Shown piece by piece: positions 1 to 6,792 of a stretch of 10,241 nucleotides of DNA (its first letter is position 1; every line of letters begins with the position of its first letter). This DNA comes from Selenomonadales bacterium. Its GTDB lineage: Bacteria; Bacillota; Clostridia; Christensenellales; QALW01. The stretch is from positions 1 to 10,241 of the forward strand of contig QALW01000032.1 in the NCBI GenBank assembly GCA_003150515.1, in the 5' to 3' direction. Under the pieces are notes generated by a model. It made no database searches and was not told the origin of the DNA. It saw only the letters and a list, made by a program, of their open reading frames with translations. A program made the translations under genes and the position numbers.

Positions 1-1136
1 CGGCAGCAATAAAGGCTGATTGAATCGTCCATCTTGAGGAAGATGCCCCTATAAAGCTTCACATCCCCCTTAGAGGAAAGAGCTCTATATTCAATTTGAG
101 GAGGCATGGAGGAAGTTTCCTTCAGCCGTTTCTGGCAAAAGGCCCTGAAAAATTCGGCCACGCTCGCCTTTTCCTCCTCCGCGACATTGGCCGCTATCCA
201 TTTTTCAGTCGCCTCTTCCATCTGCATCGGAATGTTTTTAATCCATTTAAACATCGAATAATCCTGCGCATACAGGCATTTAACCGTATTGGTGGAAAAA
301 TCATATTCAAATATTTTATCATAAACGTCGCTCAGCGCCTTTATATACCTTCTGGCCTCGTTGGCACGTTTAACATAATGCCGTTTGGTAATATCCATGC
401 AAACGCTTTGGAATTCCTCGCGCCCCTGTTCGTTTATGCATTTAGTCACCCATCCGAAGACATACGCCCTTGTGCCGTCGCAGCGCAAAACGGGCATTTC
501 TCCGGCCATGGGCACGCCGTGAGTATAAACTCTGTTCAGATAAAGAGTAAATTTGCGCCGCTCCTCCATAGGAATCATGAGAAAAATATTTTCTTTGCAC
601 AATTCCAGATAATCCAATTCGCCCTCTTTTATTTCGGGGAATCTCAGGATTTTAAGCATTTGATTATTAATATATGTAATTCTGGGCTGCTTTTCGCAGG
701 TATATTTTAAAAACCCGCAGGGAATGGTCTCATTTAAAAAGCGCAGATTGTCGTTTTCATTTTTCAGCCCGGTTATATCTGTTAAAACAGAATATCCGGC
801 CAGGCGGCCGTCCTCCAGGCGCCTGGAAGTCATGCTGTCCTCAACATATATAACGGCGCCGTCCTTTTTTATAATGCGGTACTGCGCCTTAAGCGCGCGC
901 TCTCCCTGCTGAAGCTCATGTATGAAATCAGAATAGAGCTCCCTATCCGCCGGATGGAGCCAACGCAAATATAAATCCTCCGTTTCGCTCAGCAGTTCAT
1001 CCTGAGACGCGCCCATAAGAGCGCAGAGATTTGCGCTGGCAAAGCATAAATGAACGGGCTCGTCTAAAACATACTCATGAAAACCGTTTATATTATAATT
1101 TAATATTTCCTCCGCAGTTCCAAATATATTTTTCAT
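1..1136 (-). CDS. Multi-PAS-domain signalling protein, N-terminal part (runs off the left edge)
   Basis: This is an open frame of 378 codons from an ATG at 1136 with no stop before the window edge, so the C-terminus is missing. The start is supported by AAGGAGA at 1141-1147, a few bases upstream. I see three PAS-like units. The first is at about residues 19-125, with an HPAD motif near 61-64 and a PAC-type ending DITGLK at 120-125. The second is at about 132-252 and ends MDITKRH at 247-253. The third begins near 265 with VYDKIFEYDF and is still open at the edge. There is no signal peptide or membrane segment in the visible part, so it is probably cytoplasmic. PAS units sense small ligands, redox state or protein partners. 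In Clostridia such arrays usually precede a GGDEF, EAL, HD-GYP or histidine kinase output domain, but that part is outside the window, so the output is unknown. It appears to have its own promoter, separate from the fatty acid operon. Confidence 0.85.
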   Translation of the reverse strand, partial: MKNIFGTAEEILNYNINGFHEYVLDEPVHLCFASANLCALMGASQDELLSETEDLYLRWLHPADRELYSDFIHELQQGERALKAQYRIIKKDGAVIYVEDSMTSRRLEDGRLAGYSVLTDITGLKNENDNLRFLNETIPCGFLKYTCEKQPRITYINNQMLKILRFPEIKEGELDYLELCKENIFLMIPMEERRKFTLYLNRVYTHGVPMAGEMPVLRCDGTRAYVFGWVTKCINEQGREEFQSVCMDITKRHYVKRANEARRYIKALSDVYDKIFEYDFSTNTVKCLYAQDYSMFKWIKNIPMQMEEATEKWIAANVAEEEKASVAEFFRAFCQKRLKETSSMPPQIEYRALSSKGDVKLYRGIFLKMDDSISLYCC

Positions 1137-1140
1137 AGCG

Positions 1141-1147
1141 TCTCCTT
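1141..1147 (-). promoter_or_regulatory. Ribosome binding site of the PAS gene
   Basis: The minus strand reads AAGGAGA, four bases before the ATG at 1136. It fixes the start of the PAS protein. Confidence 0.75.
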
Positions 1148-1158
1148 ATAGCCCGGAC

Positions 1159-1174
1159 AGCCGCGCGCACGGCT
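1159..1174 (-). other. Small inverted repeat in the PAS gene leader
   Basis: Five-base arms AGCCG and CGGCT flank a six-base GC-rich centre. The repeat sits just upstream of the ribosome binding site of the PAS gene. In RNA it could form a short hairpin close to the start of translation. It is not followed by a U-run, so it is not a terminator in either direction. The role is unknown. Confidence 0.35.
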
Positions 1175-1220
1175 CAGAATAATAAAAGGCAAAGAACCGT
1201 CTGCACGCGGCGGCCCTGCT

Positions 1221-1243
1221 GGAAAAATTTTTCCGCTTAAGCG
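1221..1243. repeat. Two abutting perfect palindromes, operator-like
   Basis: GGAAAAATTTTTCC (1221-1234) is a perfect 14-base palindrome. It shares one base with CGCTTAAGCG (1234-1243), a perfect 10-base palindrome. Neither has a spacer, so a DNA-binding dimer site is more natural than an RNA hairpin. They lie just downstream of the predicted -10 element of the PAS gene, a common place for a repressor site. No known operator consensus was recognised. Confidence 0.4.
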
Positions 1244-1257
1244 CGCCCTTTTGAATT

Positions 1258-1286
1258 ATTTTATCATAAGAACGCGCTCAGCGCAA
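1258..1286 (-). promoter_or_regulatory. Candidate promoter of the PAS gene
   Basis: On the minus strand a -35-like TTGCGC (1281-1286) and a -10-like TAAAAT (1258-1263) are separated by exactly 17 bases. The -10 matches the consensus in five of six bases; the -35 matches only TTG. An 11-base inverted repeat (GCGCT, one base, AGCGC; 1274-1284) overlaps the -35 and spacer, suggesting regulated access. This is a sequence-only prediction. It fits the position between the operon terminator and the PAS start. Confidence 0.45.
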
Positions 1287-1307
1287 TTTTTTCATTGGGC
1301 GGCTATT

Positions 1308-1331
1308 GAAATAAAGGCGTCCTTAAGACGC
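1308..1331 (-). terminator. Probable intrinsic terminator of the fatty acid operon
   Basis: Directly after the stop codon of the acyl-CoA synthetase, the minus strand has a stem GCGTC / GACGC (1317-1331, loop TTAAG) followed by CTTTATTTC. The stem is only five pairs and the T-tract is interrupted, so termination may be partial. Its place at the end of the last gene, before a new promoter, supports the call. Confidence 0.5.
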
Positions 1332-2954
1332 TTAATCGCCCTCCATTTGGCCGCGCAGCACAGTTCTGCAGATTTTGCCGCTTATGGTCCTAGGCATTTC
1401 CTCTACAAATTCAACAGAACGTATCCATTTAAATTCCGCCAGCTTTTTATTGCAGAATTCCTTTATTTCCAGCTCCAGCTTTTTAGAGGGCGCATAGCCC
1501 GAGCCCAGCACGACTACCGCCTTAATGGCCTGGCCGCGCAGCGCGTCGGGCACGCCTATAACGCCGCACTCGGCCACGGCCGGATGCTCGCAAAGCACGT
1601 TCTCAATTTCATAAGGGCCTATGCGGAAGCCGCCCGTTTTGATAATATCGTCAAACCGCCCGTGAAACCAATAGCGCCCCTCCTTATCCATATAAGCGGC
1701 GTCTCCCGTATGATATACCCCTCCGCGCCAGACATGGGCATACTGCCCGCTGTTGTCCAGATAAGCCTTGAATATGCCGGGCTGCTTTCCGCTTGCAGGC
1801 GGAAGAATAACAACTTCGCCTATTTCGCCGGGCCTTGCCAATTCTCCGTTTTTATCCCGCAGCTCAATATTATAAAAAGGAGAGGGCACGCCCATAGAGC
1901 CCTCGACCGGCTCCTGTCCCTTAAAATTAGCCATAAGCAGAGTAGTCTCTGTCTGGCCGTAGCCTTCGCTCAGAGAAATGCCCGTATATAGTTTAAATTT
2001 CCGGAATACCTCGGGAGAGAGCATTTCGCCGGCAGTAGAAGCATGCTTGAGAGAGGGCATAAATTCAATTCCTTTGCGGACGAGATAGCGATATACGGTA
2101 GGAGGCGCGCAAAAAGAAGTTACGCCGTAGCGGTTTATAACGGCGGTTAGCTGCTTAGGCTCAAAATGATCAAAATCATATACCATGACCGCGCTGCCCA
2201 CCAGCCACTGCCCGTAAATTTTGCCCCATGAGGCCTTGGCCCATCCCGTTTCGGCCACTGTAAAATGCAGGCCGTTATCCTGCGCCTGCTGCCAATATTT
2301 TGCAGTAACTATATGCGCCAAAGGATAGGCGTAATCATGAATTACTCCCTTAGGATTACCCGTAGTGCCCGATGTAAAATACATCAGCATATCGTCCCCG
2401 GCAAGAGTTTCCACCCTTTCAAAGACGTCCGAAGCGGCCTGCATTTCCTCGGTGAGATTATTAAATCCCTCCGCTTCTCCCTGCACGCACCAAAGCCGCG
2501 CCGTCAGGCCCGCCTGCATAAGAGCGCCTCTGAGCGTTTGAGGCACGCCGTCCTCTCGCGTGCATACGGCCGCTTTAATTCCGGCCGCCGCCAGACGATA
2601 GGCAAAATCGCTCTGCGTCAGCATATGAGTGGCCGGAACGGCTACCGCTCCTAATTTATGCAGCGCCACAACTGCCAGCCAATACTCATAATGCCGTTTA
2701 AGCACCAGGAGCACTCTGTCTCCCCTGCCTATGGACGCGGCCTTAAACACATTGGCTATTTTATTGCTGTATTTTTTTATTTCGGAAAAGGAGAATATAC
2801 GCTCCTCATTCTGAGCGTTCAGCCAGACCAGCGCCCTTTTATCAGGCTCTTCATCAGCTATTGCGTCCACAACGTCATAGCCGAAATTGAAATTTGCCGG
2901 ATAATCAAGGGTAAAGCTTTTTAACTCGCCTCCCTCTCCTATAACTTCATACAA
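1332..2954 (-). CDS. AMP-forming acyl-CoA synthetase (ANL superfamily)
   Basis: The 540-residue frame has the full set of adenylate-forming motifs: the phosphate-binding YFTSGTTGNPKGV at 192-204, GYGQTETT at 331-338, YHTGD at 414-418, the hinge region from 431 with GRFDDIIKTGG, and TISGK near the C-terminus with the catalytic lysine at about 527. The enzyme would join a carboxylic acid to CoA through an acyl-adenylate. The family resembles clostridial medium-chain or aryl acyl-CoA synthetases, but the substrate cannot be deduced. It is the last gene of the FASII operon, right after accA. The start is uncertain. The only in-frame initiator near the beginning is TTG at 2954, with poorly placed AGAGG upstream. 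A well-placed AAAGGAG plus ATG at 2974 lies in another frame, and one extra T in the T-run at 2953-2956 would join that ATG to this protein. The gene is otherwise full length with no internal stop. Confidence 0.9.
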   Translation of the reverse strand: MYEVIGEGGELKSFTLDYPANFNFGYDVVDAIADEEPDKRALVWLNAQNEERIFSFSEIKKYSNKIANVFKAASIGRGDRVLLVLKRHYEYWLAVVALHKLGAVAVPATHMLTQSDFAYRLAAAGIKAAVCTREDGVPQTLRGALMQAGLTARLWCVQGEAEGFNNLTEEMQAASDVFERVETLAGDDMLMYFTSGTTGNPKGVIHDYAYPLAHIVTAKYWQQAQDNGLHFTVAETGWAKASWGKIYGQWLVGSAVMVYDFDHFEPKQLTAVINRYGVTSFCAPPTVYRYLVRKGIEFMPSLKHASTAGEMLSPEVFRKFKLYTGISLSEGYGQTETTLLMANFKGQEPVEGSMGVPSPFYNIELRDKNGELARPGEIGEVVILPPASGKQPGIFKAYLDNSGQYAHVWRGGVYHTGDAAYMDKEGRYWFHGRFDDIIKTGGFRIGPYEIENVLCEHPAVAECGVIGVPDALRGQAIKAVVVLGSGYAPSKKLELEIKEFCNKKLAEFKWIRSVEFVEEMPRTISGKICRTVLRGQMEGD

Positions 2955-2978
2955 AACCTCTGATATATGCTCATACGA

Positions 2979-2985
2979 CTCCTTT
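2979..2985 (-). promoter_or_regulatory. Ribosome binding site serving an out-of-frame ATG before the synthetase
   Basis: The minus strand reads AAAGGAG, overlapping the accA stop codon, four bases before an ATG at 2974. That ATG opens only an 11-codon frame ending in TAG at 2939-2941. The synthetase is in a different frame, so this site either marks the original start of a gene carrying a one-base deletion or drives a tiny leader peptide. Confidence 0.6.
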
Positions 2986-3772
2986 ATTCCGTCTCCGCGC
3001 AGACGCCTATGCGCCTGAAACGCTCATATCTTTTGCCCACTAAATCCATATCCCGGCCCAATTCTCCCAATTCATCGCTTAAAAGCGCGCGGATACGCTC
3101 ATAAAATTCCTTTTTGCCCAGATTCTCTTCTGAAAGGATTCTCTCGACCACTCCCAGGCTTTTGGCGTCCTCGGCCGTAAGCTTAAGGCTGGCGGCGGCT
3201 TTTTCGGCCTGAGAAGCGTCCTTCCATAAAATGCTGGCGCAGCCTTCGGGCGAAATAACCGAATATACGGCGTTCTCAAGCATCCAAACACGGTCGGCCA
3301 CGGCAAGGGCCAGCGCGCCGCCGCTGCCTCCCTCTCCTATTAATATGGAAATAACCGGGACGCAGAGAGTAGTCATCTCCATTAAATTTTCCGCTATGGC
3401 CTGTCCCTGGCCGCGTTCTTCAGCGCCCACGCCGCAAAACGCGCCCGAGGTATCTATAAAGCAAATCACCGGCCGCCCGAATTTCTCCGCCTGTTTCATA
3501 AGCCTGAGCGCCTTGCGGTACCCCTCAGGATTAGGCGCGCCGAAATTGCGGTATACTCTCTCCTTGGCCGTATGCCCCTTTTCTATGGCTATAACCGTAA
3601 CGGGATTGCCGCACAGACGGGCTATACCGCCCACAACGGCCGGATCGTCTGCAAACCGCCTGTCCCCATGCATCTCCATAAAGCCGCTGAAAATATTTCT
3701 GATATAATCCAGCCCCGTAGGCCTGCCGCTCGCACGCGCAAGCTTTACTCTTTCATAAGGCGTCTGGCTCAA
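2984..3772 (-). CDS. accA: Acetyl-CoA carboxylase carboxyltransferase subunit alpha
   Basis: This 262-residue protein pairs with AccD to move the carboxyl group from biotin to acetyl-CoA, giving malonyl-CoA. Family marks are an N-terminal YERVKLAR helix, MHGDR at 34-38, GAEERGQ at 116-122 and the glycine-rich GEGGSGGALAL at 147-157, which forms the CoA/carboxybiotin oxyanion pocket. The segment DTSGAFCG at 107-114 replaces the DTPGAYPG seen in many bacteria; I regard this as lineage variation. It is shorter than the 319-residue E. coli protein, as in other Clostridia. The start is TTG at 3772, eight bases after GGAGG (3781-3785). An ATG at 3777 is nearer but opens only a two-codon frame, and the TTG start gives a protein beginning MSQTPYERV as expected. 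It lies four bases after accD. Confidence 0.97.
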   Translation of the reverse strand: MSQTPYERVKLARASGRPTGLDYIRNIFSGFMEMHGDRRFADDPAVVGGIARLCGNPVTVIAIEKGHTAKERVYRNFGAPNPEGYRKALRLMKQAEKFGRPVICFIDTSGAFCGVGAEERGQGQAIAENLMEMTTLCVPVISILIGEGGSGGALALAVADRVWMLENAVYSVISPEGCASILWKDASQAEKAAASLKLTAEDAKSLGVVERILSEENLGKKEFYERIRALLSDELGELGRDMDLVGKRYERFRRIGVCAETE

Positions 3773-3776
3773 AGCA

Positions 3777-4628
3777 TTAACCTCCGTTATGTGTTTTTAA
3801 AAGCTCAATTAAATATCTTTTCTGATTGGGACGAGGCACTATTTCATCTATAAAGCCGTGCTCCATGACAAATTCAGATTTCTGAAAGCCCTCAGGCAGA
3901 GCTTTTTTCGTGGTCTGTTCAATCACCCGCGCTCCGGCAAATCCGATTACCGCTCCCGGCTCGGCCAGGATAATATCCGCCTCCATGGCGAAACTGGCCG
4001 TAACGCCGCCCGTCGTCGGATCGGTAAGAACGGCGATATAAAGCAATCCGGCGTCGCTGTGCCTCTTAACCGCCGCGCTGGTCTTAGCCATCTGCATTAA
4101 AGACAGCAGCCCCTCCTGCATGCGCGCGCCCCCCGAAACGGTAAAGCCTATTACAGGCAGACGATGCACGGCCGCATATTCAAACAGCCGTGTTATTCTT
4201 TCGCCCACGGCGCTGCCCATAGAGCCCATCATAAAATAAGGCTCCATGACAAACAGGCAGCAATTCTGCCGGCCTATTCGCGCCGTTCCGCAGAGAATCG
4301 CCTCCGCCTCGCCGCTGGCCGCGCGCACCGTCTCCAATTTATCCGCGTATCCCGGAAAATTAAGCGGATTGCCCCCATGCAGGCCCGAATATAATTCGCG
4401 GAAGGAATCCTTATCGGCCAGCGCGGCGACGCGCTGGCGGGCCGTCATTCTGAAATGATAGCCGCACGGGCATACCAGGCCGTTGGCCCAAAGACGGCTC
4501 AGGGGAATATCCTTATGACAGTTGGGACAGTTCTTTTCAGGCTCTCCGTCGTCCTGCTGCACGGGTGCCGCGCTGCGCCCTCCCTCTTCAAGCTGGTTTT
4601 TGGGTTTTAAAAAATTTATAAACGCCAT
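3777..4628 (-). CDS. accD: Acetyl-CoA carboxylase carboxyltransferase subunit beta
   Basis: This is the zinc-ribbon-bearing partner of AccA. I start it at ATG 4628 (283 residues), preceded by AGGTG six bases upstream. A GTG at 4637, overlapping the accC stop as GTGA, would add three residues. Numbered from the ATG, the zinc ribbon has Cys34, Cys37, Cys53 and Cys55. The last pair is C-P-C instead of the usual C-x-x-C, one residue short. The crotonase-type core follows, with FMMGSMGSAVGE near 132-143, SGGARMQEG near 165-173, TDPTTGG near 202-208 and GFAGARVIEQT near 229-239, all typical of the acetyl-CoA-binding half. Its 3' end abuts accA. The pair is expected to form the usual alpha2beta2 carboxyltransferase. 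Confidence 0.96.
   Translation of the reverse strand: MAFINFLKPKNQLEEGGRSAAPVQQDDGEPEKNCPNCHKDIPLSRLWANGLVCPCGYHFRMTARQRVAALADKDSFRELYSGLHGGNPLNFPGYADKLETVRAASGEAEAILCGTARIGRQNCCLFVMEPYFMMGSMGSAVGERITRLFEYAAVHRLPVIGFTVSGGARMQEGLLSLMQMAKTSAAVKRHSDAGLLYIAVLTDPTTGGVTASFAMEADIILAEPGAVIGFAGARVIEQTTKKALPEGFQKSEFVMEHGFIDEIVPRPNQKRYLIELLKTHNGG
3781..3785 (-). promoter_or_regulatory. Ribosome binding site fixing the TTG start of accA
   Basis: GGAGG on the minus strand lies inside the last codons of accD, eight bases before TTG at 3772, which is ideal spacing. The ATG at 3777 overlaps the accD stop, is only three bases from GGAGG and leads to a stop after two codons, so it is not the accA start. Confidence 0.75.
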
Positions 4629-4633
4629 TTCCT

Positions 4634-5941
4634 TCACCTATTGCCCATAAAGGTTAAATCATAATTGCCCGAGGCAAAACGTTCGTCCTCCACAATGGCG
4701 AGCTGCTCCTGAATATTGGTGGGAATGCCCTCAATAACCAATTCGCACAGCGCGGCCCGCAGCTTGCGCAGGGCTTCATCCCTGCTGGAGGCAAAAACAA
4801 TTAATTTGCCCACGAGGGAATCATAATACGGGGATACCTCCGCGCCCTGAATCAGGCAGGTGTCAAAGCGCACGCACGGCCCTCCGGGCACATGCAGCAT
4901 ATTCAGCGCGCCGCAGCTTTGAGCGTTGATGCGGCATTCTATAGCCGAACCGGCCATAAGTATTTCCTGCTGTGTGAAATTCAGCGGAATCCCCGCCGAA
5001 ACGCGTATCTGCCATTTTACGATATCTACGCCCGTCAGCATTTCGGTTACGCAGTGCTCCACCTGCAGCCGGACGTTCATTTCCATAAACCAGAAATTGC
5101 CCTTTTCATCCAGCAGAAATTCCAGCGTGCCCGCGCCTACATATCCGATTTTCTTAACCGCCTCCAGAACGGCGCGAATAATGCTTTCCCTCTGCTCCCC
5201 GCTGACCGCCGGAGAAGGGGATTCTTCAATCAGCTTTTGATTGCGCCGCTGCAAAGAACAATCCCTATCCCCCAGGCATACGGCGTTTCCGTATTCGTCG
5301 GCCAGAATCTGCAATTCCACATGCCGGGCGGGAAATATATATTTTTCAAGATAGAGGGAGCTGTCTCCAAAGGCGCCGGCCGCTTCCGCGGCCGCCTGGA
5401 GAAACGCCTCCTCCAATTCTTCAGCCTCTCTGATTAAACGTATGCCCCGGCCGCCTCCGCCCGCGCAGGCCTTGAGCATAACCGGATAGCCTATGCTGCC
5501 GGCCGCCAATTTGGCCTCTTCAACCGAAGAAACCGCCTTAGTCCCCGGAATAACCGAGAGGCCCGCCTCTGAAAACAGCTCCTTTAAGGCCGCCTTATCG
5601 CTTAATCGCTCCATGCTTTCAGGCTCGGGGCCTATAAAAACCAGCCCGTTTTTCCGGCACAGCCGCGCAAAATGCGCGTTTTCCGAAAGGAAGCCGTATC
5701 CGGGATGAACCGCCTGGGCGCCCGCCAGAATGGCGGTGCTTATTATTTGATTTTCATTTAAATAGCTCTTGGACGCCTCGGCCTCTCCTATGCAATAGCT
5801 CTGGTCGGCCAGCGCCACATGCAAAGCGTTTTTATCCGCCTCCGAATATACCGCTACCGTCGAAACGCCCATCTCCTTGCAGGCCCGTATTATCCTGACG
5901 GCTATTTCTCCGCGGTTGGCAATGAGTATTTTAGAAAACAT
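4634..5941 (-). CDS. accC: Biotin carboxylase subunit of acetyl-CoA carboxylase
   Basis: This ATP-grasp enzyme carboxylates the biotin on AccB using ATP and bicarbonate. The 435 residues match the family length. The N-terminal FSKILIANRGEIAVRIIRA is diagnostic. Lys117 and Lys157 fit the ATP-binding lysines, and the glycine-rich loop GGGGRGIR is at 161-168. Glu274, Glu287, Asn289 and Arg291 form the metal and bicarbonate site in FMEMNVRLQVEH. The RRNQK segment near 232-236 has Asn where E. coli has His, and EHCVTE replaces EHPVTE; I take both as Firmicutes-type variants. The start is ATG at 5941, eight bases after GGGAG, with a three-base gap from fabZ. The stop overlaps the alternative GTG of accD. 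Confidence 0.97.
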   Translation of the reverse strand: MFSKILIANRGEIAVRIIRACKEMGVSTVAVYSEADKNALHVALADQSYCIGEAEASKSYLNENQIISTAILAGAQAVHPGYGFLSENAHFARLCRKNGLVFIGPEPESMERLSDKAALKELFSEAGLSVIPGTKAVSSVEEAKLAAGSIGYPVMLKACAGGGGRGIRLIREAEELEEAFLQAAAEAAGAFGDSSLYLEKYIFPARHVELQILADEYGNAVCLGDRDCSLQRRNQKLIEESPSPAVSGEQRESIIRAVLEAVKKIGYVGAGTLEFLLDEKGNFWFMEMNVRLQVEHCVTEMLTGVDIVKWQIRVSAGIPLNFTQQEILMAGSAIECRINAQSCGALNMLHVPGGPCVRFDTCLIQGAEVSPYYDSLVGKLIVFASSRDEALRKLRAALCELVIEGIPTNIQEQLAIVEDERFASGNYDLTFMGNR

Positions 5942-5944
5942 ACG

Positions 5945-6361
5945 CTATGCTCCCGTAACTGCAAAAGAAAATTCGGCGGAAGCGCAAAGCCGGCCGTCCG
6001 CCGTTACCTTTCCCTGCGCAAAATAAAAGGGATGCTTAACCCTTGTTATGCGGCAGTTCGCCGTAATTATATCTCCAGGCCGGACGGGGGAACGGAATTT
6101 GACATTATTCAGCCCGGTATAAACAGGAATATCGCCCGGCTTTAAGACGTCCTGCATAAGCACGCAGGCGGACTGCGCCAGAAATTCCAGAAGGATTACG
6201 CCCGGCACTATGGGATTGCCCGGAAAATGCCCCTGCAAAAAGAATTCGTCTCCGCGCACTTTATACCGCCCTATGCTCTCCTCATCCTTCATTTCCGCCT
6301 CGTCCAGCAGCAGCATATTATCCCGGTGAGGCAATATTTTTTCAATTTCTTCCCTATTCAT
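5945..6361 (-). CDS. fabZ: 3-hydroxyacyl-ACP dehydratase FabZ
   Basis: This is a single hotdog-fold protein of 138 residues that removes water from 3-hydroxyacyl-ACP to give the trans-2-enoyl-ACP. The N-terminal ILPHRDNMLLLD is typical. The catalytic His45 lies in GHFPGNPIVPG and Glu59 in LLEFLAQ, the FabZ pattern (FabA has Asp in that place). The start is ATG at 6361, eight bases after AGAGG, which lies at the end of accB. The insertion of fabZ between accB and accC is the usual clostridial order. No FabA or other isomerase for unsaturated fatty acids is seen next to it. Confidence 0.97.
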   Translation of the reverse strand: MNREEIEKILPHRDNMLLLDEAEMKDEESIGRYKVRGDEFFLQGHFPGNPIVPGVILLEFLAQSACVLMQDVLKPGDIPVYTGLNNVKFRSPVRPGDIITANCRITRVKHPFYFAQGKVTADGRLCASAEFSFAVTGA

Positions 6362-6366
6362 CCAAT

Positions 6367-6789
6367 TTACCTCTTTATGCGGAACAGTTCCGTTCCGAAT
6401 TCCACAACCTGGCCGTTCTGGACGCAGACGCGATCTATTATTCCGTCGCTTTCGGCCGTAATTTCATTCATAAGCTTCATAGCCTCTATAATGCAAAGAG
6501 TCTGCCCCTTTTTAACCCTGCTTCCAGGCAGCACATAAGGCTGCGCGTTCTCGGCGGGCGCGGCGTAAAACACGCCCACTATGCCCGATTTTACGCTTAT
6601 ATAATCCCCTTCCTCCTGATTCTTTGGAAGAACTCCGTTTTCTCCGGCGTTTACGGCCGTTATTTCCCGGACGGGCGCCGGAAGCGTGCGCTCTAAGCGC
6701 ACCACCTTATTATCCTCGGTAATCTCCAGGCCGGTAAGGCCCAATTCCTGCATAAGGCCCGCATATTTTCTAATATCTGTTTCGTTCAT
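6367..6789 (-). CDS. accB: Biotin carboxyl carrier protein of acetyl-CoA carboxylase
   Basis: This 140-residue protein has an N-terminal helix (1-20), a charged and Pro/Ala-containing linker (about 35-60) and a C-terminal biotinyl domain (about 62-139). The biotin is attached to Lys105 in EAMKLMN. The flexible arm YAAPAENAQPYV before the domain core matches the 'thumb' found in true BCCPs, unlike many other biotinyl domains. It carries carboxybiotin from AccC to AccA/AccD. The start is ATG at 6789, three bases after the fabF stop, with AGGTG at the end of fabF as ribosome binding site. No biotin protein ligase is in the window. Confidence 0.97.
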   Translation of the reverse strand: MNETDIRKYAGLMQELGLTGLEITEDNKVVRLERTLPAPVREITAVNAGENGVLPKNQEEGDYISVKSGIVGVFYAAPAENAQPYVLPGSRVKKGQTLCIIEAMKLMNEITAESDGIIDRVCVQNGQVVEFGTELFRIKR

Positions 6790-6792
6790 GGC

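Noticed and set aside
96..710. Plus-strand open frame of 204 codons near the left edge
   Set aside because: The minus strand over the same bases encodes PAS domains with clear PAC endings and a good ribosome binding site.
1251..1991. Plus-strand open frame of 246 codons opposite the acyl-CoA synthetase
   Set aside because: It is antisense to the conserved C-terminal half of the synthetase, its composition is not protein-like, and it begins inside the promoter/terminator region.
3431..3454. AccA DTSGAFCG in place of DTPGAYPG
   Set aside because: The surrounding GAEERGQ and glycine-rich motifs are intact and I regard the change as clostridial variation.
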